From positions 522,640 through 586,639 of the forward strand of contig CADCXA010000065.1 in assembly GCA_902806565.1 (NCBI GenBank): DNA of 64,000 bases, given 5' to 3'. The notes below the pieces were generated by a model. It searched no databases. It had not been told where the DNA came from and was given only the letters and a program-made list of their open reading frames with translations. The stretch's first letter is position 1. Every line of letters starts with the position of its first letter. The position numbers were made by a program, and so were the translations under genes. Below are positions 45,852 to 57,400 of this stretch, piece by piece. Origin of the DNA: Hypoxylon rubiginosum. Taxonomy: Eukaryota; Ascomycota; Sordariomycetes; Xylariales; Hypoxylaceae.

Positions 45852-46552
45852 GATGGAATTGTCTGATAACAAGAGGGAAGGAATGCAAATGATAAGCGCA
45901 ATACCTATCCTGCCTCTTTGTATTGAGTGAGTCGGACCGGGTGCCCCGGAGTTATTGCTCGATTGGTATTCTTCTTCCTCGTCATTCTTATCGGTCTTCT
46001 TTTATACACTCCTACCGGCGCCGCCCCCTGACATCGCGCAGGGTGGCGGTACTTCGAGTCAGCCCTGATTGCTTCCTAGCGGTGAGATCAGATGGTACAA
46101 ACTCAACTAGGTACAAAGGAGTCGTTTACAGGGTCACAGAAGTGCAAGCACCGGATTAGAGTTGGAAAGGGACCTCTATTCCCCCCTATACCCCTCCCCC
46201 CTGTCGTCTCCATGTATACTGGCGACTCACTGGGAATCCTATCCATAATCTAGGACAGACAACGCATTATACCAGATAACTGCTTCTTTGTTCCTGTGCC
46301 TGACATCCCCACCAGTTCCCCAGAAGGGGACTAGGTTCCTGCCGTTTCGTACATGAGCTGATGCTCGTCGAGATACCTGGCGTAATTTGCTAAGCCAAAA
46401 GAGCTTGTAAGGAGGCTTATATCTTAACATACTTGTAACAAGGCTCAGACCCTCCAAATATACTATATACAAGGTTATCTGGGATTCAAATCTCAACTAG
46501 AAACTGTCTATTGCTTCGTAGCGGAAACTCTTTTTCTTTCCTCGCTTTCAAT
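45852..46552. promoter_or_regulatory. Divergent promoter of cytochrome b5 and ammonia-lyase
   Basis: A 701-bp gap between outward-facing cluster genes. It is GC-mixed, with a C-rich tract near 46180-46200. No individual factor site could be assigned. Confidence 0.4.
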
Positions 46553-48340
46553 ATGGTTGAGTCATATCAAACTTTCTCTGAGCTGCTTCTCGCTCAGCAA
46601 GCACGTTTAGCATCATCAAATTCCAAAGTCCAGGTTGACAGTAAGACCCTTACCGTGGCAGATGTCGTGGCTGTCTCGCGTTACCTATCCAAGGTGGTCG
46701 TCACCGAAGACGCCGTACGGGCTATCAAGGAATGTAGCAATATCATCAAAGAGAAGCTCGCACAGGGCGAGATCATCTACGGCGTCAACACTGGGTTCGG
46801 CGGCAGCGCCGACCAAAGGACCAACAACGTCGACCTCCTCCAACAGCGCCTCCTCACGCTGCTCATGGCTGGTATAACCAGTACTGAAGGATCGGACCGT
46901 GGCGTCAGTAACGTGTCTAGAACGACATGCATGCCGGAGGCTTGGGTTCGCGCCTCAATGTTGGTCCGCCTCAACTCATTAGCCGCCGGAGCATCCGGTG
47001 TGCGTCTAGAGATCACAGATCGGCTCTCTGAGATGCTGAACGGCGACATTGTGCCTTTGGTACCTATACGCGGGAGCATCTCCGCGTCGGGCGACCTGGG
47101 TCCGCTGTCGTACATCGGCGGGGTGCTACAGGGCAAGAAGTACGTATCTGCCTTCGTCGGGCCGAAGGGCCAACGCGAGCTGGTGAGGGCAGACGTCGCA
47201 CTTGCAAAAGCAAATCTCCCGCCGCTTAGCGTGCAGGCCAAGGAAGGCCTGGCCATCGTCAACGGCACCGCAGTCTCCGCCGGCGTTGCGGCGTTAGCAG
47301 CGTACGAATGCACCAACCTGGCGGCCCTGACGCAGGTGCTTACTGCCATGACGGTGGAAGCGCTCTGCGGCACGGACGAGAGCTTCGACCCCTTTATCGC
47401 CCAGGTGCGGCCGCACCCAGGCCAGATAGACAGCGCGCAAAATATGTTTCGCTTCTTGTCGGGATCGCGGATCACCAACTGCGACGACTACATCAAGGAA
47501 AAGACGCTACGCCAGGACCGCTACTCCGTCCGCACTGCGAGCCAGTGGATCGGTCCTATTCTAGAAGATTTCCAGCTCGCCTATGCTCAAATCTCTATCG
47601 AGCTGAACTCGGTGACGGACAACCCGCTCATCGACAAGAAGACGAGCAGGATATTGCACGGGGGTAATTTCCAGGCTAAGGCGATTACCAGCGCGGTCGA
47701 GAAGCTCCGGTCGGGTCTCCAGTCCCTAGGACGCATCCTCTTCTCCCAGTGCACCGAGCTAATCAACCCCCACACCAACCGCGGCCTTTCGCCAAACCTC
47801 GTGGCAGATGATCCGGCCACTAGTTTCTTGTTCAAGGGAACGGACATCATGGTCGCTGCACTCACAAGCGAGCTGGGGTTCCTGGCCAATCCTGTTGGCT
47901 CGCACGTGCAGACAGCGGAGATGGGAAATCAGGGCATCAACTCGTTGGCCTTGATCTCGGCCAGATATACATTGAAAGCGGTTGATACCCTGTCGCAGCT
48001 GGCAGCAGCACACCTTGTCACCGTTTGCCAGGCTATCGACTTGCGAGTGAGGTTGGCATCTCAAGATCCTACGGACCTTCATCCCAACGCAGGTCCACTC
48101 CTCGGCATGGCTGCAAGGAAAGTGTACGAATTCGTCAGAGGGGAGCTCAAAGTCCCACTCATTACCGAGTCCCTCGTCTCGGGGGATCTAGAGGATGGAT
48201 CAGGAGGAGTGAGTCCGTCGGTTGGCCAGTACAACACAGCTGTCTACGAGGCTATCCGATCTGGTAGACTGAATGACGTTGTAGTCCAATGCGTCCAAGC
48301 GGCTCAAGGTGGCGAGGTCAAGATACGCAGTTCCCTGTAA
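46553..48340 (+). CDS. Phenylalanine ammonia-lyase (MIO-dependent aromatic amino acid lyase)
   Basis: Single exon, 595 residues from the ATG at 46553. It should deaminate L-phenylalanine to trans-cinnamate. The autocatalytic MIO cofactor comes from Ala178-Ser179-Gly180 (GSISASGDLGPLSYIGG). The catalytic Tyr76 sits in YGVNTGFGGSADQRT. Other conserved parts are IVNGTAVSAG, QDRYSVRTASQWIGP, ELNSVTDNPLID, HGGNFQA and GNQGINSLALISARY. The selectivity positions that are Phe-Leu in plant PAL, His-Gln in yeast PAL and His-Leu in TAL read Leu103-Leu104, which favours Phe over Tyr. Most fungal PALs have 690-740 residues; this one lacks much of the C-terminal shielding insertion and is closer to bacterial PAL size. 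An aminomutase function (beta-phenylalanine) cannot be excluded. It is the likely first enzyme of the cluster. Confidence 0.9.
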   Translation: MVESYQTFSELLLAQQARLASSNSKVQVDSKTLTVADVVAVSRYLSKVVVTEDAVRAIKECSNIIKEKLAQGEIIYGVNTGFGGSADQRTNNVDLLQQRLLTLLMAGITSTEGSDRGVSNVSRTTCMPEAWVRASMLVRLNSLAAGASGVRLEITDRLSEMLNGDIVPLVPIRGSISASGDLGPLSYIGGVLQGKKYVSAFVGPKGQRELVRADVALAKANLPPLSVQAKEGLAIVNGTAVSAGVAALAAYECTNLAALTQVLTAMTVEALCGTDESFDPFIAQVRPHPGQIDSAQNMFRFLSGSRITNCDDYIKEKTLRQDRYSVRTASQWIGPILEDFQLAYAQISIELNSVTDNPLIDKKTSRILHGGNFQAKAITSAVEKLRSGLQSLGRILFSQCTELINPHTNRGLSPNLVADDPATSFLFKGTDIMVAALTSELGFLANPVGSHVQTAEMGNQGINSLALISARYTLKAVDTLSQLAAAHLVTVCQAIDLRVRLASQDPTDLHPNAGPLLGMAARKVYEFVRGELKVPLITESLVSGDLEDGSGGVSPSVGQYNTAVYEAIRSGRLNDVVVQCVQAAQGGEVKIRSSL

Positions 48341-49287
48341 GAGATAACAGTTTTGCTGAAGATCGGTGGCGGTCGGGGTCTTGCAGCTGAGGATCTGGTA
48401 ATACAACCAAATGCTTGATTATGATTTCAGTTAGCATTCTTTCAAATCGAGAAACCTCTAGCCTATCAATCCAATCGTCTGTTTCATGGTATGTTATGAC
48501 CAGGCCATAGTGAAGGACCCTGACTTGCCTTATCGATGTGCATGATATGCATACTATTGATAAACAGCGCCGAATATGCTGTGTAACTGTATCATCGAAA
48601 CTACCCGATGGTCAGGGTCAGCCTTATGTACCATTGAGTACATCCCTATTCAGGGTTCTCGAACAAACACAATAAACACATTCGGGGCTGTTGAGCGGTG
48701 TGACGGTCGGATTACGTACGTCCTTGGCTAAGCAGGCCCGTATCGCAGCCTATAAGCATTTTGTGTGACCGCACGTTGAGTTCAGATAAGATACAACTGG
48801 TATCATACATAAGAGGACCTACACAGTTCTTGGTTCGTCGGTTACTAAATTAGGCTATCCGACCCCTCTTAGGATTCACCAGCATGAGGCTGGAGATAGG
48901 CTGTCGATTCGGTGTGAAGGTGGCAAATAGTAAGCCGCATGCTCGCTACAACATAAGTATGCATCTACAGCTCCGTGCCACTAAGGGCGTGGATATAGTA
49001 GATTAGGTGGGTAGTCAGGGGAGATATGCAAGTTGGCCGCTGAAGAGTTTCATATAGTGAAATAAGCTGAATCTATTTGTCCGTATTTGTAGTACTATTA
49101 AAGTGGTTTTATATTTATTATCTAACAAAGTTGTATATTCGTTTATTCATAAATACCAAGGAGGTATATGATATTTCCTTATATTACCTCGGTTATCTAC
49201 ATTTCATGGAGATACAAGATAACCTCAGCGCCACGATTCGAAAATTACCACCTTTTCGATCTCTATCACTTCAAGGGAAGCTTAGAG
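48341..49287. other. Intergenic region between PAL and the second P450
   Basis: No gene supported; promoter of the downstream P450, AT-rich in its last 200 bases. Confidence 0.45.
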
Positions 49288-51109
49288 ATGTTCTCGCTCG
49301 CAGCCGCAATGTACGACCTAAAATCGATGTTGTACACCGACTCGATCCTACTGCTTTCATGCTTACTACTGCTTTCGGTATAGTAGTGCCTACTGATGGT
49401 CTTGTCGATGAGTTGCTGAAACTTTACAGTCGTTTGGCTACTGGTTTATCTGGATTATTTACACTTTTTGGTTTCATCCTCTGGCACGTTATCCGGGGCC
49501 ACCATTGGCAGCTGTCACAAACGTGAGCTCGTCGCTAGAACGATATCTTTCTTGTTTATGTTCCTAGTTCCGCTGATCCAGTCCTTCACAGTTCTGGTAT
49601 GCTTGGGCGTGGACTAGCGGGAAATGGCCTATAATCGCAAAAGAAGCTCACGATAAATATGGTGAGCGATCCGTCAAAACCTCCAAGGTGTATATGGCGA
49701 CTAATGAGCCTACTTCCAGGGGACATTGTACGAATTGCCCCAAATGACTTGTCCTTCATCACTCCCCAAGCCTACCGGGATATATACGGCCAACCTCATA
49801 AAGGGCGTAAGATCTTTCCGAAGCCGTTGATCTTCTGGAAGACTATGAACGTACCGGGTATGGCCCACATGACGGATGTAGAGGAAGCTGCTGCTTCGCG
49901 TCAAATGCTTTCTCCGGGATTCAGTGCTCGCGCCCTGCGGAATCAGGAACGCGTGGTCCAGCTTTACGCGGATCAGTTCGTGGCCACCCTCGGTCGTCTT
50001 AGCGTCGAAACAAATAAGACGGTGAATCTTGGTGACGCGTTCAACTGGGTAACATTTGACGTCCTCGGTCAGTTTGTGCCTGCTGCTGATTGCGAAAATA
50101 ACTGCTAACACATTTGACTAGGTGAGCTTGCGTTTGGCGAGTCTTTTGATGCTGTCAAAAATGCGAAGACACACTTTTGGACAAGCGTAAGTGACTCCTT
50201 CTCCTGTTTCTTACAATTTAGCCTCATTGACCGCGAACTTTATAGGTTGTTACGGACGCGAACGCGATCCAGATCCTCCCGGGCCTCATGATACGCCTCC
50301 CGATCCTGAAGCTTTTCAAGCCCTGGTTCATGACGAACGAGCAAGCCGGCATCTATGAAATGCACCGCCGGCTTACCCAGGAAAAGGTCCGCAAGCGGAT
50401 CAGGCTCGGAGACGCGGTCAAGGACGACTTCTTCTCCCACGTGCTTAAGGGCGAGCTGACCGAGGAGCGGCTGGCGTCCCACGCGAGCGTCCTCATGGTC
50501 GGAGGCGCCGAGACCACCTCGGTCACCCTGACGGGGGCCGCCACCTTTCTGGCGCAGGACCAGCGGCGCTTCGACAAGCTCAAGGACGAAGTCCGCTCCG
50601 CCTTCAAGGGCACGGCCGAGATCGACGGCGAGTCCGTCGCGCGGCTTCCCTACCTGAAGGGCGTGCTCGAAGAAGCCCTCCGCCTGTTCCCGGCCGTCTC
50701 GGGCTTCCCCCGCGCCTCGCCCGGAGAGACGGTCGACGGACATTACATCCCCGAAGGCACCGTCGTGATGGCCGACACGCGCACCATGGGTCGGGACCAG
50801 CGAAACTTCCCCGACCCGGACACGTTCAAGCCGGAGCGCTGGATCGACGAGAGGGGGTCGATGGACCGGAAGCTCGTCAACATGACTTTCGTCCCGGGGG
50901 TTCGAGGCTGCATGGGCATCAGCATGGCCCATATGGAGATGCGCATCATACTTGCGAAGCTGGTGTTCGCCTTTGACTGGGAGCTTGTGGATGCAGAAGG
51001 TCTGGATCTTGTCCGTGGGCAGAGACAATTGGTTATGACGCAGAAGCCTCGGATCCTGGCTCGGTTCCATCCAAGGGGTCACGACGTGGCAACGGCTAGA
51101 TTACCTTAG
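49288..51109 (+). CDS. Cytochrome P450, microsomal (CYP65-like)
   Basis: Six exons (49288-49377, 49430-49522, 49592-49661, 49720-50067, 50122-50186, 50246-51109) with introns of 52-69 nt give 509 residues in frame. The N-terminal helix (SILLLSCLLLLSSFGYWFIW) anchors it in the ER, followed by FHPLARYPGPPLAAV. Exon 3 gives FWYAWAWTSGKWPIIAKEAH, exon 4 GDIVRIAPNDLSF. Helix I is GGAETT (308-313), ExxR is E365-R368, PERW is at 418-421, and the haem Cys444 lies in FVPGVRGCMG. The arrangement is that of the fungal CYP65-type enzymes (isotrichodermin hydroxylase relatives), common in secondary metabolism. The upstream extension of the first frame (to 49168) lacks homology. It would oxidise a cinnamate-derived intermediate; regiochemistry cannot be predicted. 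Confidence 0.85.
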
Positions 51110-51218
51110 TCTAAGCCAAGCCAGGGCTAAACCGGGTTATATATCTAGTAAGTAAACTAGTATCAGGCCTCAGGTCTTGTTACACAAGCCTAGCCCTTAC
51201 TATCAAGGAGGTATCGTG
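51110..51218. other. Gap between cluster and MITE
   Basis: Short 3' region of the P450 gene; nothing else seen. Confidence 0.4.
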
Positions 51219-51226
51219 GCCCCTAG

Positions 51227-51572
51227 TAGGGTTGGTTGTGGGTGACCCATGGATACCCATTAAAACCCATGGGTTAAAAAAAAACCCATAGGTTATCCAT
51301 GGGTTTATATATATATATATATATTATATTTATAAAAAATATAATAATAACTATAAAAAATATAATAATAATTAAATCTTTTTTTGTTATATTCCTAATA
51401 TATTAATCGCTGAGGCAATCGCTGAGGTAATCACTAAGGTAAGAAAAAAAAGCCCACGGGTGACCCATGGGTTTAAAAAGAACCTACAGGTAACCCATAG
51501 GTTAAAGAAAAAACCCATAGGTGACCCATGGGTCCGTGGGTGGTGGGTGATGGGTTTTTTTGGCCCACCCTA
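51227..51572. mobile_element. hAT-like MITE with 8-bp target-site duplication
   Basis: A 346-bp element. Its ends are TAGGGTTGG (left) and the inverted form CCCACCCTA (right), matching at 8 of 9 positions. It is flanked on both sides by the identical octamer GCCCCTAG (51219-51226 and 51573-51580), the duplication length made by hAT transposases. The interior has an AT-rich core (51300-51440) between arms built of ACCCATGGGT/ACCCATAGGT units in both orientations, giving high hairpin potential. No coding capacity, so it must be moved in trans. Confidence 0.75.
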
Positions 51573-51580
51573 GCCCCTAG

Positions 51581-51778
51581 GATGGCGAGATTGAGTGCTT
51601 GTGCTACCAGGGGTATCGGAGGCTGATACGGCAGGTTCCCTTATCTGACGGGCATCTTTGTCTAGCATTCCTGTATATACGGGGGCATTCGTAGCTGTTA
51701 GGTCGTTAGGTCCATAGCTCCTTGTGCAACAACGTCGTTGTTTTCCTCATCGCTAGAACGGTCTCGTGATAACTAGAA
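51581..51778. other. Leader of the secreted-protein candidate
   Basis: Nothing recognised. Confidence 0.35.
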
Positions 51779-52249
51779 ATGAGAGCTAACCGGATCGTTT
51801 TTTTCTTTCTGTCCCTGCTTGCAGCCACATCTGGCTTAAACCCCATTAAGACACGAGGACTAGATACCTATGTCATGCCCGGTTTCGAAGAAGCGAATGT
51901 TAGCTTGCATTGGTGTGAGAAAGGGGCAAACCACTCCATTCCCTTTATCATATGTAGAATTCTAATTTCTGGCAACTTTTTCTTCGTTATCAGCATGAGA
52001 ATAAACAATAGTCAGGCATTGGAAAAGATTTTCTCGTTAGACTTAGCTAAGCGATTACCCCCTATTGGGGTTAGAAGTATGCCTACGGCCACATCGTCAG
52101 ACCTCATGAACCACACGGAAACTGCGTGGCAGCAGATGAAGCACAACAACCAACAGAGGACTGGAAGTCTTCAAGACAAGAAAAGCCATAATCAATGCGC
52201 TCGCCATGATGAACTTGATTATGAAGAAACCTTTTTAGCTAGAAACTAA
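51779..52249 (+). CDS. Small secreted protein candidate
   Basis: An open frame of 156 codons starting with a good signal peptide (MRANRIVFFFLSLLAATSG). The mature part has YVMPGFEEANVSLHWCEKG, then a hydrophobic stretch, then a polar tail with NHTETAWQQMKHNNQQ. The hydrophobic stretch coincides with a possible intron (donor GTAGAA, acceptor TTATCAG); splicing there would stop the protein after about 60 residues. No known domain is visible. Small secreted proteins next to transposon-rich, AT-rich DNA are typical of fast-evolving effectors, but the evidence for expression is absent. Confidence 0.4.
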   Translation: MRANRIVFFFLSLLAATSGLNPIKTRGLDTYVMPGFEEANVSLHWCEKGANHSIPFIICRILISGNFFFVISMRINNSQALEKIFSLDLAKRLPPIGVRSMPTATSSDLMNHTETAWQQMKHNNQQRTGSLQDKKSHNQCARHDELDYEETFLARN

Positions 52250-52474
52250 GACTTGTTGGGAATCTCGGTAGAAACAAGCATTTATATGACATTAAATACC
52301 GTTGTTTTAAGGCTCGAGCTATCGTGACTCTGTAAACTACGAGATAACATTCACCCACCAGCTCATACTTACGTTGGAATGCACTATTGTTGACGTTGTT
52401 CAACTCCTAGTCCATTACTTGCCGCAGAGGATGAAGGATACGGCAGCTCTGCTCCAAGCAAGAAGACAATCACA

Positions 52475-54490
52475 TTGCCCTCCTTTGTAGACTATGAACA
52501 GAAACCAAAGGTGCCGTTCGATGTACAGCAAAAGCACTTGTCTAAGCAGGTCGGTATTTCTCGTCTTGTACTATATCAACTCATTGGGTACATACCTTGT
52601 CGTCTTCAGTATTTTCAGCGCCGGGTGCTCAGTATACCCCCACGAACCCCTGACACAAACACAACTGCACTGAATCATGAAGCTACCACCAGAATAGAAA
52701 CAAGAGCACAGAAACAGGCCAAAGCCATCGACGATACCGTACTAGAATGGCCGACCTTACAGTTTCCAGAGATTGAAAAAGCTATAGTAACGTCGGCGCC
52801 GAAGAAAGCTCCAGGCTCTGACCGTATTAGCTTCTCGATTATCCAAAAGGCTGTAAAAGCAATACCATCGGTTTTTGAAGAAATGTACGTCACTCTTTTC
52901 AATGAAGGCCACCACCCAACAGGTTGGAAGGAAGCCGTCGGGATCATCCTGCCGAAGGCAAACAAGCCAGACTACTCTGCACCAGAAGCCTACAGAGTAA
53001 CCTCACTCCTTAACTGCCTAGGCAAAATACTCAAAAAAATCATCACCACGAGACTAAGCTATCTAGCCAATATCACAAACCTTCCGGATAAAAGCCAGAT
53101 GGGAGGCCGAAAAAGGCGATCAGCAGTAGATGCCGCTCTTCTTCTAGTACACCATGTCGAAGAACAGAGATGGATTCATGGGAACAATGACATATCCTCA
53201 ACCGTCTTTCTGGATTAAAGGCGCATTTAACCACGTATTATGATATTGCTTCTAACTATTTTGAAGGAGCTCGGTATGCCGGATTCATTTGTCAAGTGGA
53301 ATGCATCGTTCATGACTGACAGAGTGACTCGTCTAACTTTTGAAAGCCGTATACAAGACGCCGTAAAATTTCCAGTCGGCCTCCCTCAAGGCTCGCCTAT
53401 CTCACCCACCCTGTTCCTTCTGTACGTCAGAGGAACTGTAGTGAGGAGAGGATACCAACTATCCTATATCGATGACTTCCAGATCACGATTGCTTCCAAG
53501 TCGGAAAAAAGGAACTGCAAGGTACTAGAAGAAATCATTTCTGACTTATATACCCTTTCCAGAGAAAGGAGCTGAATTGGAGCTCGGAGAAACAGAACTG
53601 ATCCATTTTCATAAACAAAAAGAAAAGATGACTGAACCATTCAATATTGGCAACGATATGGTGCATACGTCTGAAGTAGTCCGCTGGCTAGGCATATTCT
53701 TCGACCGGAAGCTGAATTTCAAAGCATGCAGCAATTATAGCCTAAGAACCACAGGCTTTCATGGCAGTCATCTCATTCAAGCTATCGTACGCTGCAGCGT
53801 CCAGGCCAACTTAGGAGAAAATACAACGCAACTACAATCGTTTGGCAGGAGGCTTCAATCACTTATACCAGAAGGCATCAATAACATCGAAAAGCAAGAC
53901 CTCAAGTGGTACTTACCATGGCAACCGGTATGTTCCGTCAAAGTAATGATACCACAACGATCAAAAGATACAGAGAAACCGATTTATCTAGGTTAAACCG
54001 ACTGAAAACCGTCTGGAAGAATCCAAGCATCCTTGTCTTCTATACAGATGGCTCACAGGGGAGAGGCTGCTCTGACGGGTCCCTCCAGAACTCGGCGGCC
54101 TTCTGCAAGCTCACCCGCCTCGGGGTCGAAAAAGCCTTCCACATAAACCTAGGCACAAGAGTGGAAATACCAGACGCCGAAATGATAGCAGTCTACAAAG
54201 CTCTGGAGGAAGATAGGAGATCAACGGACCACAAGGCCACATACATCTTCGTGGACAGTTAGGTAGCCCTACGTCGGATAAAGAAAAGGACATGTGAGAT
54301 CTCGCAGAGAATCTGGCAGTTGGCCGAGGGCAAGCGAATCTACCTGCATTGGTGTCTAAGCCATGTTAATATATCAGGAGACGAGATAGTAAACAAGTTA
54401 ATTAAAGACGGCCTTGGTTTAAAAATCGCGGAAGGGTATAAGTTTTATATAATATATAGTTACTTAAAAAAACGAATTAAAAGCTAAACC
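52475..54490 (+). mobile_element. Degenerate non-LTR retrotransposon (RT plus RNase H), 5'-truncated
   Basis: The first segment has the reverse transcriptase N-terminal blocks (KKAPGSDRISFSIIQKAV, GWKEAVGIILPKANK, YRVTSLLNCLGKILKKII, QMGGRKRRSAVDAALLLV). A TAA at 53216 interrupts it; the next frame carries the PVGLPQGSPISPTLFLLYV block and the YIDD active-site box (SYIDDFQITIAS). Later segments give a thumb-like region and an RNase H domain (VFYTDGSQGRG, EMIAVYKALEED, YIFVDS, and SHVNISGDEIVNKLIKDG up to about 54440). Several frame changes and stops show that it is dead. The endonuclease and first ORF are missing. RNase H after RT suggests the Tad1/I lineage of fungal LINEs. It runs directly into the AT-rich block. 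Confidence 0.8.
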
Positions 54491-57400
54491 TTAAAAAACT
54501 AGAAAATAAAATAATTTAAAAATTATAAAAACAGCGAAAAAAAACCGTTTAATATTAATTTTAATATAATATTTAAAGTTATTAATTTAATAACTTATAT
54601 TTTATTATATTTTATTTTAATTTTATTATAATTAAATATTTAATATATATTATTTTTTTTATATTTATATTAATATTAATAATTAAATTTTTATAATAAA
54701 TATAATAATAATATTTTATTTATTAATTATTTTTTTAAATTATTTTAATTAATATTTTATTAATTTAATATAAATATAAAATATTTTATAATTTATTATA
54801 TTATTAATTATAATTAAATTATTTTTTATTTTTAAGTTTTAAATATTTATTTTATTATTATATAAATTTTTATTTTTTAAAACTTTTATTATTTAAATTT
54901 TAAACTATATATATAATAATTTAAAAATTTTTAATAAAATATAATTATATTAATTATTAAATTAAAAACTTTTATTAGTTTTATATTTTTAATTATATCT
55001 TTTTATTAATATTATAAACAATATTATTATTAAAAAAAAACTAATTTTCTTTTTTAATATATTTTTAAAAAAGAAAAAAGCTTTTTTATGAGCTTTAATA
55101 ATTTTAATTAAATAAAATTTATAAATATTTAATTATTATAATAATAATTTGATTTTAATTTTAATATATATTAATTTTAAGATTTTTATAAATAAAATAA
55201 ATATATTTATTATTATAATTAAATAATAATAATTTATCTTTTTATTAATTAATAAATAAATAAAAACTTTAATTTTATTAATAAAGTTTAAATTTTATAA
55301 AAACTTTAAAATTAAATAATAATTATAAAAATTAAATTTATATGTTTTTTAAAATATAAATCTTTATAAATATAGTTTTTATAAAATTAAAAATATATTT
55401 AATAATTTATTAAATAAAATAATTTATTTATTTAATTTTTTAAGATTTTTTAAATTTAATTATAAATAATTTTAATTTTAATTATTTATATAAAAAAATA
55501 TTAATAGTTTTTTAATATAGTAATATAATTTATATAATATATTTTTAAAATATAATTTATATAATATGAAACCTTTTTTTAATATTTTAATAATATATGT
55601 TTAATTTAATTATAATTTTTATTAGTTTTTTATATTATAAATTTAATTTTATATTTATTAAATTTATAAATATATATTTATATATAATTTAAAATTTAAA
55701 ATTTATTTATAGTTAAATAAAATTATTTTTTATTTTAAATTAAAATTTTATTTAAATATAATTTTTAAAATAATTTCTTTTTATTTAGTTAAAAAAGATT
55801 TTTATTAAATATTTTATAAGTTTTTTATAGTAATAAAACGTTTTTTAATAAACTTTTAATAGATTTTTTATTTTTTTTATAATAATTCTTTTATATTAAT
55901 TTTATTTAAAAATTAAATTTTTATTTTTTATATAAATAAGGTTTTTATATTTACTAAAATTATAACTTTTTATAATTTAAATTTATAAAACTTTAAGTTT
56001 TAAAATAAATTTAATATAAAATTTATATTTTTATATTAATTTATATAATATAATAAAATAAATAATAAATTTAATTATTTTTTATATTATTTATTTTATT
56101 TAATATAAGTTTTTAAATTTTTATTAACATATATATTTTATATTTATATATTTATAAATATATTTAATTTAACTTTTTAATTTTTAATATAATAAACTTT
56201 TATTTTTATTTAATTATTTTAAAATAAATATTAAAGAAATCTTTTTATTCTTTTTAATTTTAAATATATAATTATATAATTAAATTATAACTTTTAATAT
56301 TTTTAATTATCAATATTTTAATAATTATATATATTTTTAAGTTTTTTTTAATAGTTAATTTATTATTAATTATTTTTAATTAAAAAAACTTATTTAATTT
56401 ATATATTATATTTATATTTTTAAATATAATATTACATATATATATATATTATTTTTATATATTAATTTAACAAATTATTATATATTATTTATTTATATAT
56501 ATTATATTTATTTTATTATTTTATTAAAACTTTTTATATATTAACTTTTATAATAAACTTAAATAATTAAATAAAAAATATTTATTAATTTATTATAATA
56601 TAAAAATAAATATTTTAAATATATAATATAATAAAATAAAAATTTAAATTTAAATTAATATAAAATATAAAGTTTATTATATATTATAAATTTTATAATT
56701 AAAATTATTATTAAAACCTTAAAATTTAAAATTTAATATTTCTTTTTAATTTTAAATTATATTAAAATATAAAAATATTAAAAGATATTTTTATTATTAT
56801 TTTATAAAAAAAACTTTAACTATAAATAAGTTTTTTAAAAAACTTTTATATATATATATAAAATTTTATTATTTAATAAATTTATATATTAATAAGTTAA
56901 ATAATATAATAATATTAATATTTTTATTTAATAAAAAAATAATTTATTTATATTAAATAATATATTAATTATAATATTTTATAATAAAATATTTTAAATT
57001 AATTTATTAATTAAATTATTATTTATTAAAAGTTTTTAATATAATTAATTATAAAATATAAAACAAAGAAATTTTAAATTTAAATAAAATAAACATTAAA
57101 TATTATAATTTAAAAATAAAAACTTTAAATATATAATATAATAAAAATAAAAATAAAAATTAAATTAATATAAAATATAAAATATATTATATATATTATA
57201 AATTTTATAATTAAAATTATAATTAAAATTTTTAAACTTTAATTTTAATATTATTATTAAAATAAAATTATAATAAAAAAACTTTTATAAATTAATTATA
57301 TAATTAAAGTTTTTAAAAAAATTTAAATTATAATTATAAATAAATAAATAAATAATAACTTTAATTTAATTATAATAAAAAATTTATATATATTTTTTTA

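Noticed and set aside
51240..51560. Telomere-like or minisatellite array
   Set aside because: The ACCCATGGGT units are in both orientations and lie within an element with inverted ends and 8-bp target duplication, so a MITE explains them better.
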